A stretch of DNA of 48,393 nt from positions 1-48,393 of the forward strand of contig JAQUJJ010000008.1 of NCBI GenBank assembly GCA_028681035.1, given 5' to 3'. Positions 15,778 to 24,929 of this stretch are shown here, piece by piece (positions within the stretch are counted from its first letter, which is position 1; each line of letters begins with the position of its first letter). The notes beneath the pieces were generated by a model. It had not been told where the DNA came from. It saw nothing but the letters and a program-made list of their open reading frames with translations, and did not search any database. Position numbers and translations under genes: made by a program. This DNA comes from Candidatus Cloacimonadota bacterium. GTDB lineage: Bacteria > Cloacimonadota > Cloacimonadia > Cloacimonadales > Cloacimonadaceae.

Positions 15778-16972
15778 CGATAATAACCTTTACGCATTCT
15801 TTATGATTGAATTCTGCCTTGGCAATTTCTCTGCCACGGGAACCCACCACGGCTGCAAGCTCTGGGTCGCTGAGGCATTCCCTCAGTTTATCTGTGAACG
15901 AATCCACGCTGTCCGGTTCCGCCAAATAGGCGTTAATACCATCGCTCAGATAAAGAGGTATATCCCCTACCATGGTCACCACCACAGGCTTTCCGCTGGC
16001 AAGATACTCTCCCAGCTTGGTGGGAAAACCATAGCGGGCCTGGATGTTGTCCGGTCTTGATAGCACGAGACAGTATGCCTTTCGTAAGAAGCGGAAAACC
16101 CCTTCCTGGTCTGCCTTGCCGGCAAATATAATCTTCGATGGAGGATTGTCGATATCGACTAATTCACTGATTTTATGCAAGCTGTCTCTTCTGCTGATAT
16201 CGCCCACCAGGATCAGGCGGGCATCAGGGTATTCATTGCAGATACTCAAAAATGCTTTGATCAGATAGTCTAATCCGTCTTTGTCGCCGTACATAGTTCC
16301 CAAGTATGTGATGTCCCTTGGAGACGATGCCACGGCCTGGACCAAGCCGTCATCCCTTGTCTTATCCATGATCCTGTCGGTTTCCACCATCATTTTCAGG
16401 ATATCTACCCGTACCTTCAATTTCCGGTTTTTATAGTACCCCAAAAAATGCTGTTTCAGCGCTTCGGAGATCACAAACATGTGGTCAACCTTGCTGATAA
16501 AACAGCGGTAGTATAGCCATGTGACATGCTTTTTGAACAGAGATCTGCCGACGCCCAGCCAAGGATACTCGGTTCGTTCGTGAAACACCCGGATACCCTT
16601 TGCGTGCATGATCCTCACGCACAAGGCAAGCATCAGCAAGTCGCCACCAACAGTGAAACATGCTGTTCTGCTAAATTCTTTGTCCATCCCTTTGACATAG
16701 CGGTTTAGCTTGATGAGGGATATAAGTTTTATAAAGTACGCCGCAGCCCTGCCCTTATGACACATTTTTCTTCCGGAAGACAGACGAACAAACCTGATCT
16801 TTCCATACAACGGATCCTGGGCTATCGCAGCCGGCGCCTCATCAAAGGGGGAAAGCCAGACCACCTGGACGCCATTCTCGCTCAAGCCTCTGGCGATTGC
16901 CAGCATTCTTTTGCACGCAGCGCTACCAAGCGAGGGACCGGACCCGGTGAAGATCAATACGGTTTTTATCAT
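15767..16972 (-). CDS. Glycosyltransferase family 4
   Basis: A 401-residue GT-B enzyme. The N-terminus MIKTVLIFTGSGPSLGSAACKRM contains a glycine-rich loop that contacts the acceptor or donor phosphate. The C-domain has ITYLGTMYGDKDGLDYLIKAF, ARLILVGD and RYGFPTKLGEYLASGKPVV, in which E-x7-E is replaced by the KLGEYLASG form common in this subgroup. It is predicted to add one sugar during repeat-unit assembly. It starts 25 bp after the stop of the Wzy-like gene and overlaps capA downstream. Confidence 0.87.
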   Translation of the reverse strand: MIKTVLIFTGSGPSLGSAACKRMLAIARGLSENGVQVVWLSPFDEAPAAIAQDPLYGKIRFVRLSSGRKMCHKGRAAAYFIKLISLIKLNRYVKGMDKEFSRTACFTVGGDLLMLALCVRIMHAKGIRVFHERTEYPWLGVGRSLFKKHVTWLYYRCFISKVDHMFVISEALKQHFLGYYKNRKLKVRVDILKMMVETDRIMDKTRDDGLVQAVASSPRDITYLGTMYGDKDGLDYLIKAFLSICNEYPDARLILVGDISRRDSLHKISELVDIDNPPSKIIFAGKADQEGVFRFLRKAYCLVLSRPDNIQARYGFPTKLGEYLASGKPVVVTMVGDIPLYLSDGINAYLAEPDSVDSFTDKLRECLSDPELAAVVGSRGREIAKAEFNHKECVKVIIDAI

Positions 16973-16997
16973 TTTCAGCCTGAAAAATCCTGTCTAT

Positions 16998-18311
16998 TTA
17001 TGAAGCCTGTATCACAGAACGCCCGTCTTGCCTGGTCTGTAGGACAGGTAGAGGTGAGCGCTGTGCCTGTTCATGGGTAAGAAAGTACGAGCCCGGCACC
17101 ATGAGCAGCATGGTGATAAAATAGTGGTAGCCGCCTATAGCCTTGATTGTGAGCATTACCACAAAAGCTATTACGGATACAAGATAATAAAATTTGTATT
17201 CCGCATCGAACTTCCTGATAATCCTGAACTGGACTAGCAGCAGCCAGACTATCGGAAAAGCCCCCATCAAGCCATACTGAGCCAACAAATTGAACCAGTA
17301 CAAATGGGTGTTTGCTGGAACGCCAGCTCCGATTATAGGGTTTTTTAAGAATTGATTTATGTTGACCATCACACGGGAGGCCCTATGTTCCACGGTATTA
17401 TCAGAACCCTCTTCTGCCTCCGCCAAGTCAATCCCAGTGCTGTAGGAGATCCCCATGTCCTGGATTTTGCGACTCATATTCTTGTTGGGTATAGATCGGG
17501 ACAAAGCGAGCATTCCATCACCGATGATATGATTGGGTATCACAGCGACTACCAGAACCATCAAGACTAGGGTCAGGATACTGGACCGTATCCTTCTCCG
17601 CCCCATAAAAGACATGATCAATATGAATATTGACACAATAAAGGGGGCCACTATCGAAGAACTGTAAGATACATACATGAATAACACAATGAATAAAAGC
17701 ATCAGAGTAGCCTTGCGACGGTTAAAACGGGCATAATGCTTGAAGTAGTATACTAGGACAGGAATGAGAAATGGTATTGCGGAAAAAAAACCGTAGCCAG
17801 CCAAGCCTAAACCGCGAAATGACCGTGCGTCATCCCGGAAAAAGGCTTCTTCTGTTCCCCTTACGGCAGCAGGATAACGGTAAATCACATACGCGCTGGT
17901 AAGGCAGGCCACAATATAGGCGATCCAACACACAATAATTACGATTTTCATATCCCTCAATTTTTCTGGCCGCAGGTAATGCTCTACCAAAACCACTATG
18001 ACCGCCCAACCAACAGGCAAAAGCCGCAGGGGGTTTGTCCCCAGCATCCGGTAGCGGTCCGGCATATAGTGTCCGGCAAAACCCAGTAGTAGATATATGG
18101 CCGAATAGATGTAGAGGATCAGCATGGATTTGGATAGGAATGCTTTGGGATTACCGATTAATATAACACACAGAGCCAGGTACTGCCAGAGCCCGGGATG
18201 CATAAAGTTCACTCCAAAAAAACTCAGGCGAAACATAATGCGAACAAACTCGGCAATTGTAGTTATCAGGAAAAAACAGACCACAAAAAGTTCAATGTTG
18301 CGCCAGCGCAT
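16998..18311 (-). CDS. O-antigen/capsule polymerase, Wzy or WaaL-like
   Basis: A 437-residue membrane protein with about ten to twelve hydrophobic segments. There is a soluble loop at about 265-325 rich in charged residues, then HRASRVMVNINQFLKNPIIGAGVPANTH, the pattern of the large periplasmic loop in Wzy/WaaL-family proteins. It should polymerise repeat units on the periplasmic side or ligate glycan. With the Wzx-like flippase next to it, a Wzx/Wzy pathway is the likely assembly route. A chain-length regulator (Wzz) is not seen in the window. Confidence 0.8.
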   Translation of the reverse strand: MRWRNIELFVVCFFLITTIAEFVRIMFRLSFFGVNFMHPGLWQYLALCVILIGNPKAFLSKSMLILYIYSAIYLLLGFAGHYMPDRYRMLGTNPLRLLPVGWAVIVVLVEHYLRPEKLRDMKIVIIVCWIAYIVACLTSAYVIYRYPAAVRGTEEAFFRDDARSFRGLGLAGYGFFSAIPFLIPVLVYYFKHYARFNRRKATLMLLFIVLFMYVSYSSSIVAPFIVSIFILIMSFMGRRRIRSSILTLVLMVLVVAVIPNHIIGDGMLALSRSIPNKNMSRKIQDMGISYSTGIDLAEAEEGSDNTVEHRASRVMVNINQFLKNPIIGAGVPANTHLYWFNLLAQYGLMGAFPIVWLLLVQFRIIRKFDAEYKFYYLVSVIAFVVMLTIKAIGGYHYFITMLLMVPGSYFLTHEQAQRSPLPVLQTRQDGRSVIQAS

Positions 18312-18497
18312 TCAGTTCCTCCCATTATAAGCTGCAGAATTCATTTCTTGATCCCAATGATGAGGGCTTGCCTTCCTGGTGCATTCAATCCGTAAAGAAA
18401 ACTGGGCAAATGCATAGCTTTTAGTACTGGCAGCCGAAACAGCAGCTTGCAGGCCAGCCATATTTGAGCCAGTCATAGTCGTTTGATAATGGATCAT
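18312..18497 (-). pseudogene. Short gap with a possible gene remnant
   Basis: The 186 bp between the flippase stop and the polymerase start is open in one frame (61 codons starting at the ATG touching the flippase stop) but looks unlike a normal protein. Another frame carries a stretch reading LPVLKAMHLPSFLYGLNAPG, ended by a stop near the right of the gap, which looks more protein-like. I infer a decayed fragment of some gene or a non-coding spacer. I cannot name the family. Confidence 0.25.
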
Positions 18498-20036
18498 TTA
18501 TACATCCTTTGAGAATCTGCTCTTCATCAGTCTCAACCTGGCCTGATTAACAAAGCCAAGCACCTTCTGGCGCTCAGCCTTTTCCATGCCGACCGCAAAG
18601 ACCAGAACAAGGAGCCAAGCTTCGGCCAGGGTCGCGAGCAGAAAGAACCTGACCACGCCATCGGCCATCACACTGCGAAGCAGGAAAAGTGGCAACAGTA
18701 GAATGGAAATAAGCAACATGCGAGAAAGATATTCCCTGATGAACAGCTTCACATCATACTGTAGCACCAAACGCAGCAGCACCAATCTGACTGCCAAGGC
18801 TAAGATAGCTGCGATCAGAAAGAAAATCTGGATCGTCTGGGGTGGAGCGCCTTGCTTGAAGGCAAAATACGCCGCCGGCAAAGACGTCAGGATGATGAAG
18901 CTGCCGCTTATCTGAAACCATTTTTGTTTACCCGAGGCCTGGATTAGGGCAGGTAAACCTGCACTTGCAGAACCGATAAGCTCCCGCAACAGCATGATAC
19001 GTACCAATATCCCGCTCAGAGGAGGAACTACGGTGAGCCACACACTCATAATAAAATCAATCTCCAGCAAAATAGGGAGGGAGGGTATTAGCATGAAGAA
19101 AAAGGAATATTTGGAAGAAAGCATTACCAGCCGACTTGACCGCTTGATATCGCCTGAGCTGTAGCTTTTGGTTATCTGCGGGATTACGGCCTGGTTCAAG
19201 CCCTGGGCAAACATACGGACTATGGAGTCCATCTGGTTGGCGAGCCCAAAACTGGCGTTCATAATTGTGCCGAAAAAGCGGTTGATGATTAAAGCGGTCC
19301 CTTGCTGTTGTCCCACACTGGCTGCAGCTCCCATACCTATCCAACCTGAAAAACCTGCCATTTCCCCGTAGAGTTTTTTGTCCCTGGGCAGCTTCCACTT
19401 GACGTCCTCTTTATATTTATGATAGCAGTATAGAATGTAGGCAACAGGGTTTAGCAGATGCACAAGTGTCACGATAACTGCATAGGTCATCAGCTTGTCA
19501 TAAGGCAGATAGCCGAGCAACACAACCAGTCCCAAGTTTATCAGCTTGGTCGAGATTTCGATGGGGACGGTCACGCTGAATTTCTCCTTGGCTACCAAGA
19601 GGCCGTTGAAGGGTATGGAGATAATGGAGAATACTGTGCTTATGATCGAGAAGCTAAAGACGAACACGGCAGCCGGCAGCCTACCAGCCGGCACTCTGAG
19701 ATAGTTATTTATATAAAACAGCCCGGCTGTGAAAGCCAGCAGAACCACTATGAATGCAAGGCCAATATGGATCACCAGGCTGGTGTTGAAGATCCGGTTG
19801 ATGGAGCCGTCCGGTTTTCCTGTTTCATAGGCGATATATCTGTAGGTAGTGGATACCATGATGGTGTTCACAAAGGCCATCATAGAAACTACCCCAGCTA
19901 CCACGTTGTATAGACCGTATTCCGATACGCCCAATGCTTTCAAGACGAAGCGGGATACCAGAATCCCTGCCACAGCCGTTACCAGTAGCCGGAAATACAA
20001 CAGCATGCTGTTTTTCATTATCAAACGGTTTGACAT
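18498..20036 (-). CDS. wzx: Wzx-like polysaccharide flippase (MATE/MVF superfamily)
   Basis: A 512-residue polytopic membrane protein with about 14 hydrophobic segments. The opening (KNSMLLYFRLLVTAVAGIL, then RFVLKALGVSEYGLYNVV) is characteristic of Wzx/PST transporters. It should flip the lipid-linked repeat unit from the cytoplasmic to the periplasmic leaflet of the inner membrane. The neighbouring polymerase-like gene supports this. It is the only flippase in the window, so all the sugar-modifying modules may feed one glycan. Confidence 0.88.
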   Translation of the reverse strand: MSNRLIMKNSMLLYFRLLVTAVAGILVSRFVLKALGVSEYGLYNVVAGVVSMMAFVNTIMVSTTYRYIAYETGKPDGSINRIFNTSLVIHIGLAFIVVLLAFTAGLFYINNYLRVPAGRLPAAVFVFSFSIISTVFSIISIPFNGLLVAKEKFSVTVPIEISTKLINLGLVVLLGYLPYDKLMTYAVIVTLVHLLNPVAYILYCYHKYKEDVKWKLPRDKKLYGEMAGFSGWIGMGAAASVGQQQGTALIINRFFGTIMNASFGLANQMDSIVRMFAQGLNQAVIPQITKSYSSGDIKRSSRLVMLSSKYSFFFMLIPSLPILLEIDFIMSVWLTVVPPLSGILVRIMLLRELIGSASAGLPALIQASGKQKWFQISGSFIILTSLPAAYFAFKQGAPPQTIQIFFLIAAILALAVRLVLLRLVLQYDVKLFIREYLSRMLLISILLLPLFLLRSVMADGVVRFFLLATLAEAWLLVLVFAVGMEKAERQKVLGFVNQARLRLMKSRFSKDV

Positions 20037-20100
20037 CTGTAAATCCTTTTATTGGAGATCACGGTTCCTGCAATGCTGGGAAACATAGTTCCGTCCCTAC

Positions 20101-21045
20101 TCATTCTATCCCCGTTTGCAGATAAAATTTCAGCATGGCTTTCATTATACGCAAATATGACATAGGCTTCCCTTTGTAATAGTCTTTGAAGATTTTTTTT
20201 ATTGCTGGATTACCCAGCACTTTTTCTCCGTTATCTTCAAAAACAAAACCGCTTGCATCGTCTATCGTCTGTTCTGCGAATATGTTTTTACCTTCGATGG
20301 CTTTACACCTCACTCCCGTTCCGTCGTGTCCAAGGTTACGTACCTTGGAGAGGGTAGGGAAAACGCTGTACATTTTGTGCTGTTTAGTATGAAGGCCTAT
20401 GGCGATTTCTGAAAAGGGATCCCAGATCTGTCTTCCCTGCGCTATTGCCAGCATACCGGCAATAAACACTGGATTGGCTAACCCGTTCTTCAGGACAAAC
20501 AAGGGGTTCCACAAGCGTCTGCCCACATCTTGTTTGGGTACACACACTTTTTCATACCGGTCACGCCAGATCCCCATGCCCCACACAAAAGCGCCGGGGT
20601 GCAGAAAGTAGTTTGCCGAGTATCCTTTGTTAAAGGGAAGAGGCAGGTTGTATCCGCTGATGCTGAACACCTTGGGATCGTCTTTGAATTTCTCAAGGCC
20701 AAGATTCATATATTCCAAAAAGTTTGGTGAGAAATAATTATCATCTTCTGATGAAATGATCCTGTCGTAGTATTTGAATATTTGCGTCTTTCCGCATACA
20801 AAGTTCTGGGAGCCTCCCAAATTTTTATCTCGCTTGATCACCGTTAGCTCTCTGAATCCGTCCAGATTTTCCAGATAATCAAGAGATCTTTGATAGCCTG
20901 CATAGTGTTCCTGCCGTGATGGGTAGTCTAAAGCTATGAATAGATGCGTGTCTTTGGCCATTTCACAAGCCTTAAGACTCTCCAAGGCCTGCTGTAAATG
21001 CCATGATCTGTCTAAAGTCCCGATGAATACAGGGGCTGTTTTCAA
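20101..21045 (-). CDS. GT-A-fold glycosyltransferase (GT2/GNT-I-like)
   Basis: A 314-residue protein beginning PVFIGTLDRSWHLQQALESLK, with VIKRDKNLGG and the SEDDN motif at 99-103, a DxD-type metal and nucleotide-sugar site. HPGAFVWGMGIWRDRYEKV resembles the acceptor-site region of this family of O-antigen glycosyltransferases. It should act at the inner membrane on the lipid-linked oligosaccharide. It lies directly upstream (in transcription order) of the flippase gene, with a gap of about 65 bp. Confidence 0.83.
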   Translation of the reverse strand: MKTAPVFIGTLDRSWHLQQALESLKACEMAKDTHLFIALDYPSRQEHYAGYQRSLDYLENLDGFRELTVIKRDKNLGGSQNFVCGKTQIFKYYDRIISSEDDNYFSPNFLEYMNLGLEKFKDDPKVFSISGYNLPLPFNKGYSANYFLHPGAFVWGMGIWRDRYEKVCVPKQDVGRRLWNPLFVLKNGLANPVFIAGMLAIAQGRQIWDPFSEIAIGLHTKQHKMYSVFPTLSKVRNLGHDGTGVRCKAIEGKNIFAEQTIDDASGFVFEDNGEKVLGNPAIKKIFKDYYKGKPMSYLRIMKAMLKFYLQTGIE

Positions 21046-21194
21046 TACTTAACTCCTTGTTTTAAAGCGGATATACTGCATTAAAATGATATGAAAGTTA
21101 CTCAGCGCACCACTGCTTTACGATAACAGTTTGTCGGAGCACAGGCAGAAGATAATACTTTGCCGACAATCATATATCAGTATTTCTTCTGACA

Positions 21195-22169
21195 TTACTT
21201 GATAATATTTTTGAGCAAGACACCTAACATTGCGTCTATTTGTGTTACATTATAGCGCTGGTCTATAGGAACGGCCAATAGGTTTTCAGCAAGGTCGAGC
21301 TCCAGGCTTCCTTTTTCGGACCATTTTGCGACATTGTCCCAATACTGTGGTACAAAAACGCCCATTTCGATCAGTTGAGCGCGCAGACCTTTCTGGTTTG
21401 TCAATAAGGGATAGGCCATCGGCACACAATCAGGCTTAAGAGGCAATTCCAAATTGTTATATTTTCCAAGGAAGGAATGAACTCTTTGGAAATTTTCCCG
21501 CCGCTTTGCCTTTACCCAGTCATAATCGATGGAATCTAACAATCTGGTGGTCAGAGTGGACATCTTCCGTAAGGGCAAATCCTGAAACATGGGACTGAGA
21601 ATTTTGAAATCCGTGTAGCCATCTCCCACCTGGTTATCCAGCCTTTTCAGCAAATGTCTGCACCTGTCCCATGACTTATCTTGGTCGAGTCCTTTGTATA
21701 TCCTACTTATCTCTTCATTCTTCTTTAAATACAGATATGATCCATCCGGAATCCCGAAAAATTTTCGTGGGGAATAAAAAGTGTCCATGCCTTCCATGGG
21801 TTTTGCGTAAAAAGCCTGGGCGTTATCCATTATTATATTGGCTTTGTTTACGGGGAGAGTCCGGATATAGTCGTCCAAGAGCCCGAAGTAATTTGTGACC
21901 ACAATAGCTTCATCTTCCATTAAGCTGCTGAAATCAATCACTGGCTGCAGGTCTCTGTTTATGCTGTAATGCCCATACTCTACACCAGTTCTTAGAATTG
22001 GCGTCAGTAATACATTACATGTATAATAAGGAATATATACTTTTCTGTACTTTCTGCCTTGCAGGAGGAACTCCAGAGCGTTTCTTCCGCTGTTTAACCT
22101 GAAACAATCTCTATGATACTCTTTGCCTGAAGCTAACTCCAGTTCTAAGTATCCTCCGTAAAGACTCAT
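21195..22169 (-). CDS. Divergent PLP-dependent DegT-like protein
   Basis: A 324-residue protein that is short for DegT (about 370-400). The fold is recognisable: LNSGRNALEFLL near the PLP phosphate site, VYIPYYTCN, VTNYFGLLDDY, D115 in IIMDNAQAF for the pyridine nitrogen, and K136 in SPRKFFGIPDG as the candidate Schiff-base lysine. Substrate and reaction are unknown; it may be an aminotransferase for an unusual substrate. It overlaps the ATP-grasp gene upstream by 4 bp. A second divergent DegT-like protein is at 28591-29658. Confidence 0.7.
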   Translation of the reverse strand: MSLYGGYLELELASGKEYHRDCFRLNSGRNALEFLLQGRKYRKVYIPYYTCNVLLTPILRTGVEYGHYSINRDLQPVIDFSSLMEDEAIVVTNYFGLLDDYIRTLPVNKANIIMDNAQAFYAKPMEGMDTFYSPRKFFGIPDGSYLYLKKNEEISRIYKGLDQDKSWDRCRHLLKRLDNQVGDGYTDFKILSPMFQDLPLRKMSTLTTRLLDSIDYDWVKAKRRENFQRVHSFLGKYNNLELPLKPDCVPMAYPLLTNQKGLRAQLIEMGVFVPQYWDNVAKWSEKGSLELDLAENLLAVPIDQRYNVTQIDAMLGVLLKNIIK

Positions 22170-23353
22170 CCCACCTCCACTTTCACCAGGGCATCAATGC
22201 CGGTCATGACTGACCGCATTTCTTCATTGGAGCCAAAACCCAGCAACAACACTCCTATCGCTGCATTGCCACCCGTGTAAGGTATTACTTCAGCACCCTT
22301 TTGTTTGTAGTAGTGGCTTTCAAGTATATAAGGCAACAAAGAGTCATCCAAGTTTATACCCATCAATTTACCGCCCCTCCCGGAGTGAATCGCATAATAT
22401 GCTGTAGGCTTTACCAAGCCAGAAGGAAGCAATATAGGCTTACCCTCGAGTGAATCCAGCAATGCCTTTACCATATCAAATCCGGTAGCATGATAAATGG
22501 CTTGGGGAACAAAAAAACCTCCACTGCGCGGACCTATCTCCATCACAAAATGCTTTCCTCTAGAGTTCACCCTTGCTTCGATATTCACTGGACCATTACG
22601 GAAACCGCTGCCTCTTATGATCTCCGAAACATCTTCCACAATTGCCTGCTGACTGCCCTCAGGAAGGGTACAAGGCCAATAGGTGCCCTTGGGGTTGAAG
22701 GGGTTGGAACCCTCATCATAAAGGTGATCTCCAAGGCAGTGAAACACCAATCTACCATCTATCACAAAGCCATCGCCATGTATGTCACCAAGTTCGTTGT
22801 CGATGAATTCCTCCAATATCAGCCGGCCGTTCCGAGAATAGTCACTTGCTGCTGCTATGGCGGTTTGCATCTCAGAAATATTGTTTACCTTAGTTACACC
22901 TTTGCTACCACATGAGTCTGTAGGTTTTAATATTGCCGGGAAAAAGATCTTTTCCTCGATGGATTCGATATCCGTCAACTTATTAATGACAATACTTTGG
23001 GGAGTGTTTAGCCCCATTCTCTGCATTAAGTTGCGAAAGAGGTCCTTTTCTCCCAGAGTAAGAACACTATGAAATGAATTACCCGGTAAACCAAGTTGCT
23101 CTGCTACATATGCCGCAATAGGGGCTGAGGGATCTGAAGCATAAGCCACCACAAAATCTGGCTTAAGCTTTCGAGCCAAAGCAAGGACTCTTTCGCGATC
23201 TGTGGTGCTTACATTATAATACTCATCAGCAAGTTTGTGACCAGGATTACTGGGGAGATAGTCGCAAGTGCAAATATAATAGCCCCTGTCTCTTGCTTCT
23301 TTGATAATTGGTATTTGGGCATAAGAAGCGCCTAAGAAAAGCACCTTATTCAT
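22166..23353 (-). CDS. ATP-grasp ligase (carbamoyl-phosphate-synthase-like)
   Basis: A 395-residue protein starting MNKVLFLGASYAQIPIIKEA, the N-domain of carbamoyl-phosphate-synthase/PurK-like ATP-grasp ligases. FPAILKPTDSCGSKGV is the ATP-grasp loop, LILEEFIDNELGDIHGDGFV the hinge region and VNIEARVNSRGKHFVMEIGPRSGG carries the metal-binding E and N/R residues. It should form an amide bond using ATP. Its 4-bp overlap with the DegT-like gene suggests that amine production and amide ligation act on one molecule. The actual substrates are unknown. Confidence 0.8.
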   Translation of the reverse strand: MNKVLFLGASYAQIPIIKEARDRGYYICTCDYLPSNPGHKLADEYYNVSTTDRERVLALARKLKPDFVVAYASDPSAPIAAYVAEQLGLPGNSFHSVLTLGEKDLFRNLMQRMGLNTPQSIVINKLTDIESIEEKIFFPAILKPTDSCGSKGVTKVNNISEMQTAIAAASDYSRNGRLILEEFIDNELGDIHGDGFVIDGRLVFHCLGDHLYDEGSNPFNPKGTYWPCTLPEGSQQAIVEDVSEIIRGSGFRNGPVNIEARVNSRGKHFVMEIGPRSGGFFVPQAIYHATGFDMVKALLDSLEGKPILLPSGLVKPTAYYAIHSGRGGKLMGINLDDSLLPYILESHYYKQKGAEVIPYTGGNAAIGVLLLGFGSNEEMRSVMTGIDALVKVEVG

Positions 23354-23528
23354 TTATACCGTCCAAACAAGCTGTTTCAACATAAAACCCATGCAGATAT
23401 GCCCATAAGTCTTGTTTTAGGTTTTTTGGATGCAGGTATGACTTATGATCCCGTACAAATTGCATATACCATTTTATATAGGGCATTATAGCTAGGATTC
23501 TGCTGAGTGCTTTCTGTGCTTTTCTCAT
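23346..23528 (-). CDS. Small unrecognised ORF
   Basis: A 60-codon ORF with a usable Shine-Dalgarno (TTGGAG, about 8 nt before the ATG) and an 8-bp overlap with the ATP-grasp gene downstream. The product is basic at its N-terminus and ends with HGFYVETACLDGINE; no known domain is recognised. It may be a true small protein, a leader that couples translation, or a fragment of a larger gene. The spacing and the ribosome-binding site are the only support. Confidence 0.4.
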   Translation of the reverse strand: MRKAQKALSRILAIMPYIKWYMQFVRDHKSYLHPKNLKQDLWAYLHGFYVETACLDGINE

Positions 23529-23584
23529 AATACAACTCCAAGTGATAACGGATTATTTAACTAACGTGTAATAATAAAATTGAG

Positions 23585-24451
23585 TTACCGATCGACAGAC
23601 AGCTTAATAAGGTAATCTCCATATCCGCTTTTTCTTATCGGCTCTGCCAATCTGCGGAGCTGATCTTTATCAATAAAGCCTTGCCGGTAAGCGATTTCTT
23701 CTATGCAACTGATCTTCAGCCCTTGGCGGCTCTGGATTACTTCCACAAATTGTGAAGCCTGCACCAGTGAATCGAAAGTACCGGTATCTAGCCAGGCAGT
23801 ACCTCTGCCCAATAGCATTACCTTGAGCTTGTCCTGTTCCAGATAGACCCTGTTTACATCAGTAATTTCATATTCCCCGCGGGCTGAGGGCTTGATTTCA
23901 TGGGCAATTTTGATCACGCTGTTATCATAGTAATAAAGTCCGGGAACAGCATAGTGGGATTTTGGATGCTTTGGTTTTTCTTCCAAACTCAAAGCCTTAA
24001 AGTTTTTGTCAAACTCCACCACTCCATAGCGTTCAGGATCTTGCACGGGATAAGCGGTAATAATCGCTCCATCTGGAGTTGTGCAAGCTTGGAGCCTTTC
24101 CTGGAGGTCTGCACGATAGAAGATATTATCGCCCAGAATCAGGCAAACGCTATCTAAACCTACAAAATCTGCCCCGATCACAAAAGCTTGTGCAAGTCCA
24201 TTGGGTACCTCTTGCGCCTTGTATTCGAACCGCATACCTAGCTGAGACCCATCACCCAGCAGCTTTTGGAAACCCGCCTGATCTTCTGGTGTAGTGATGA
24301 CCAGCACCTCGCGGATGCCAGAGAGCATTAGAACTGATAATGGATAGTAAATCATGGGTTTATCATAAACCGGCATTAGTTGCTTGCTTACGGCTATTGT
24401 AAGAGGGTGTAAACGTGTACCGGCTCCGCCGGCGAGTATAATACCTTTCAT
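23585..24451 (-). CDS. rfbA: Glucose-1-phosphate thymidylyltransferase, copy 1
   Basis: A 288-residue RmlA/RfbA with [11 protein letters not shown] (8-18), [26 protein letters not shown] and [15 protein letters not shown], all typical. It makes dTDP-glucose from dTTP and glucose-1-phosphate, the entry to dTDP-deoxysugars. A cupin and a DegT aminotransferase lie immediately upstream, suggesting a dTDP-amino-sugar branch. rfbB (the 4,6-dehydratase) is not in the window. A second copy about 23.6 kb away in the same orientation is about 89% identical in protein by eye; this copy ends in KLSVDR whereas the other ends in KLIEN. Confidence 0.96.
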   Translation of the reverse strand: MKGIILAGGAGTRLHPLTIAVSKQLMPVYDKPMIYYPLSVLMLSGIREVLVITTPEDQAGFQKLLGDGSQLGMRFEYKAQEVPNGLAQAFVIGADFVGLDSVCLILGDNIFYRADLQERLQACTTPDGAIITAYPVQDPERYGVVEFDKNFKALSLEEKPKHPKSHYAVPGLYYYDNSVIKIAHEIKPSARGEYEITDVNRVYLEQDKLKVMLLGRGTAWLDTGTFDSLVQASQFVEVIQSRQGLKISCIEEIAYRQGFIDKDQLRRLAEPIRKSGYGDYLIKLSVDR

Positions 24452-24473
24452 ATTGTGCTCCTTGCTTTGCTAT

Positions 24474-24929
24474 TCAGTCATCCGTCCTAAGGTATTTAGG
24501 ATCGAATTCTACTTCGTGTTCATCATTAGGACATTCCTGATAGGAAGGATTGGGGGTATTGACTATCATGCTCTCACGATCTTTTTCGAGGTTTATCAAG
24601 GCAGTTGGTAGGCCTTTTTCAACCCAGATGGTGGCAAAATCATGATTTTCACCGGAATAATAGATCTCGTAGGTGTCCTGTTTCTTCACCACTACTTTGA
24701 TATTACCCTTTATGCAGGTGTACATTGCATAACGTATTTTATGATGATGAGGACCCTTTATTTCTCCGGGAGCCACCACAGTGAGATAGACCTGATGTGG
24801 AAATCTTCCCGAATCCGGGAATTTGTCTGCTACATCCACGATTGGTATCACATAACCGTTTTCTACACCAGCTCGATTTCTCGAGATTAGCTTCTTATTT
24901 TTCTTAACTTTAACCATGCTATGCTCCAT
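24474..24929 (-). CDS. RmlC-like cupin, sugar-nucleotide epimerase/isomerase family
   Basis: A 151-residue cupin. The metal/active-site motif PGEIKGPHHHKIRYAMYTC (about 54-72) and the following GNIKVVVKK strand mark the RmlC-like sugar-nucleotide group. NTPNPSYQECPNDEHEVEF near the C-terminus is also typical. The enzyme could be a 3,5-epimerase or ketoisomerase acting on a dTDP-4-keto sugar. It overlaps the aminotransferase upstream by 11 bp and precedes rfbA, so these three act in one pathway. The exact reaction is not settled by sequence alone. Confidence 0.72.
   Translation of the reverse strand: MEHSMVKVKKNKKLISRNRAGVENGYVIPIVDVADKFPDSGRFPHQVYLTVVAPGEIKGPHHHKIRYAMYTCIKGNIKVVVKKQDTYEIYYSGENHDFATIWVEKGLPTALINLEKDRESMIVNTPNPSYQECPNDEHEVEFDPKYLRTDD

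Noticed and set aside
21046..21194. Regulatory RNA in the 149-bp gap before the GT-A gene
   Set aside because: A TTGTCGG/CCGACAA pairing exists but has a 25-nt loop and nothing else supports a structured RNA.
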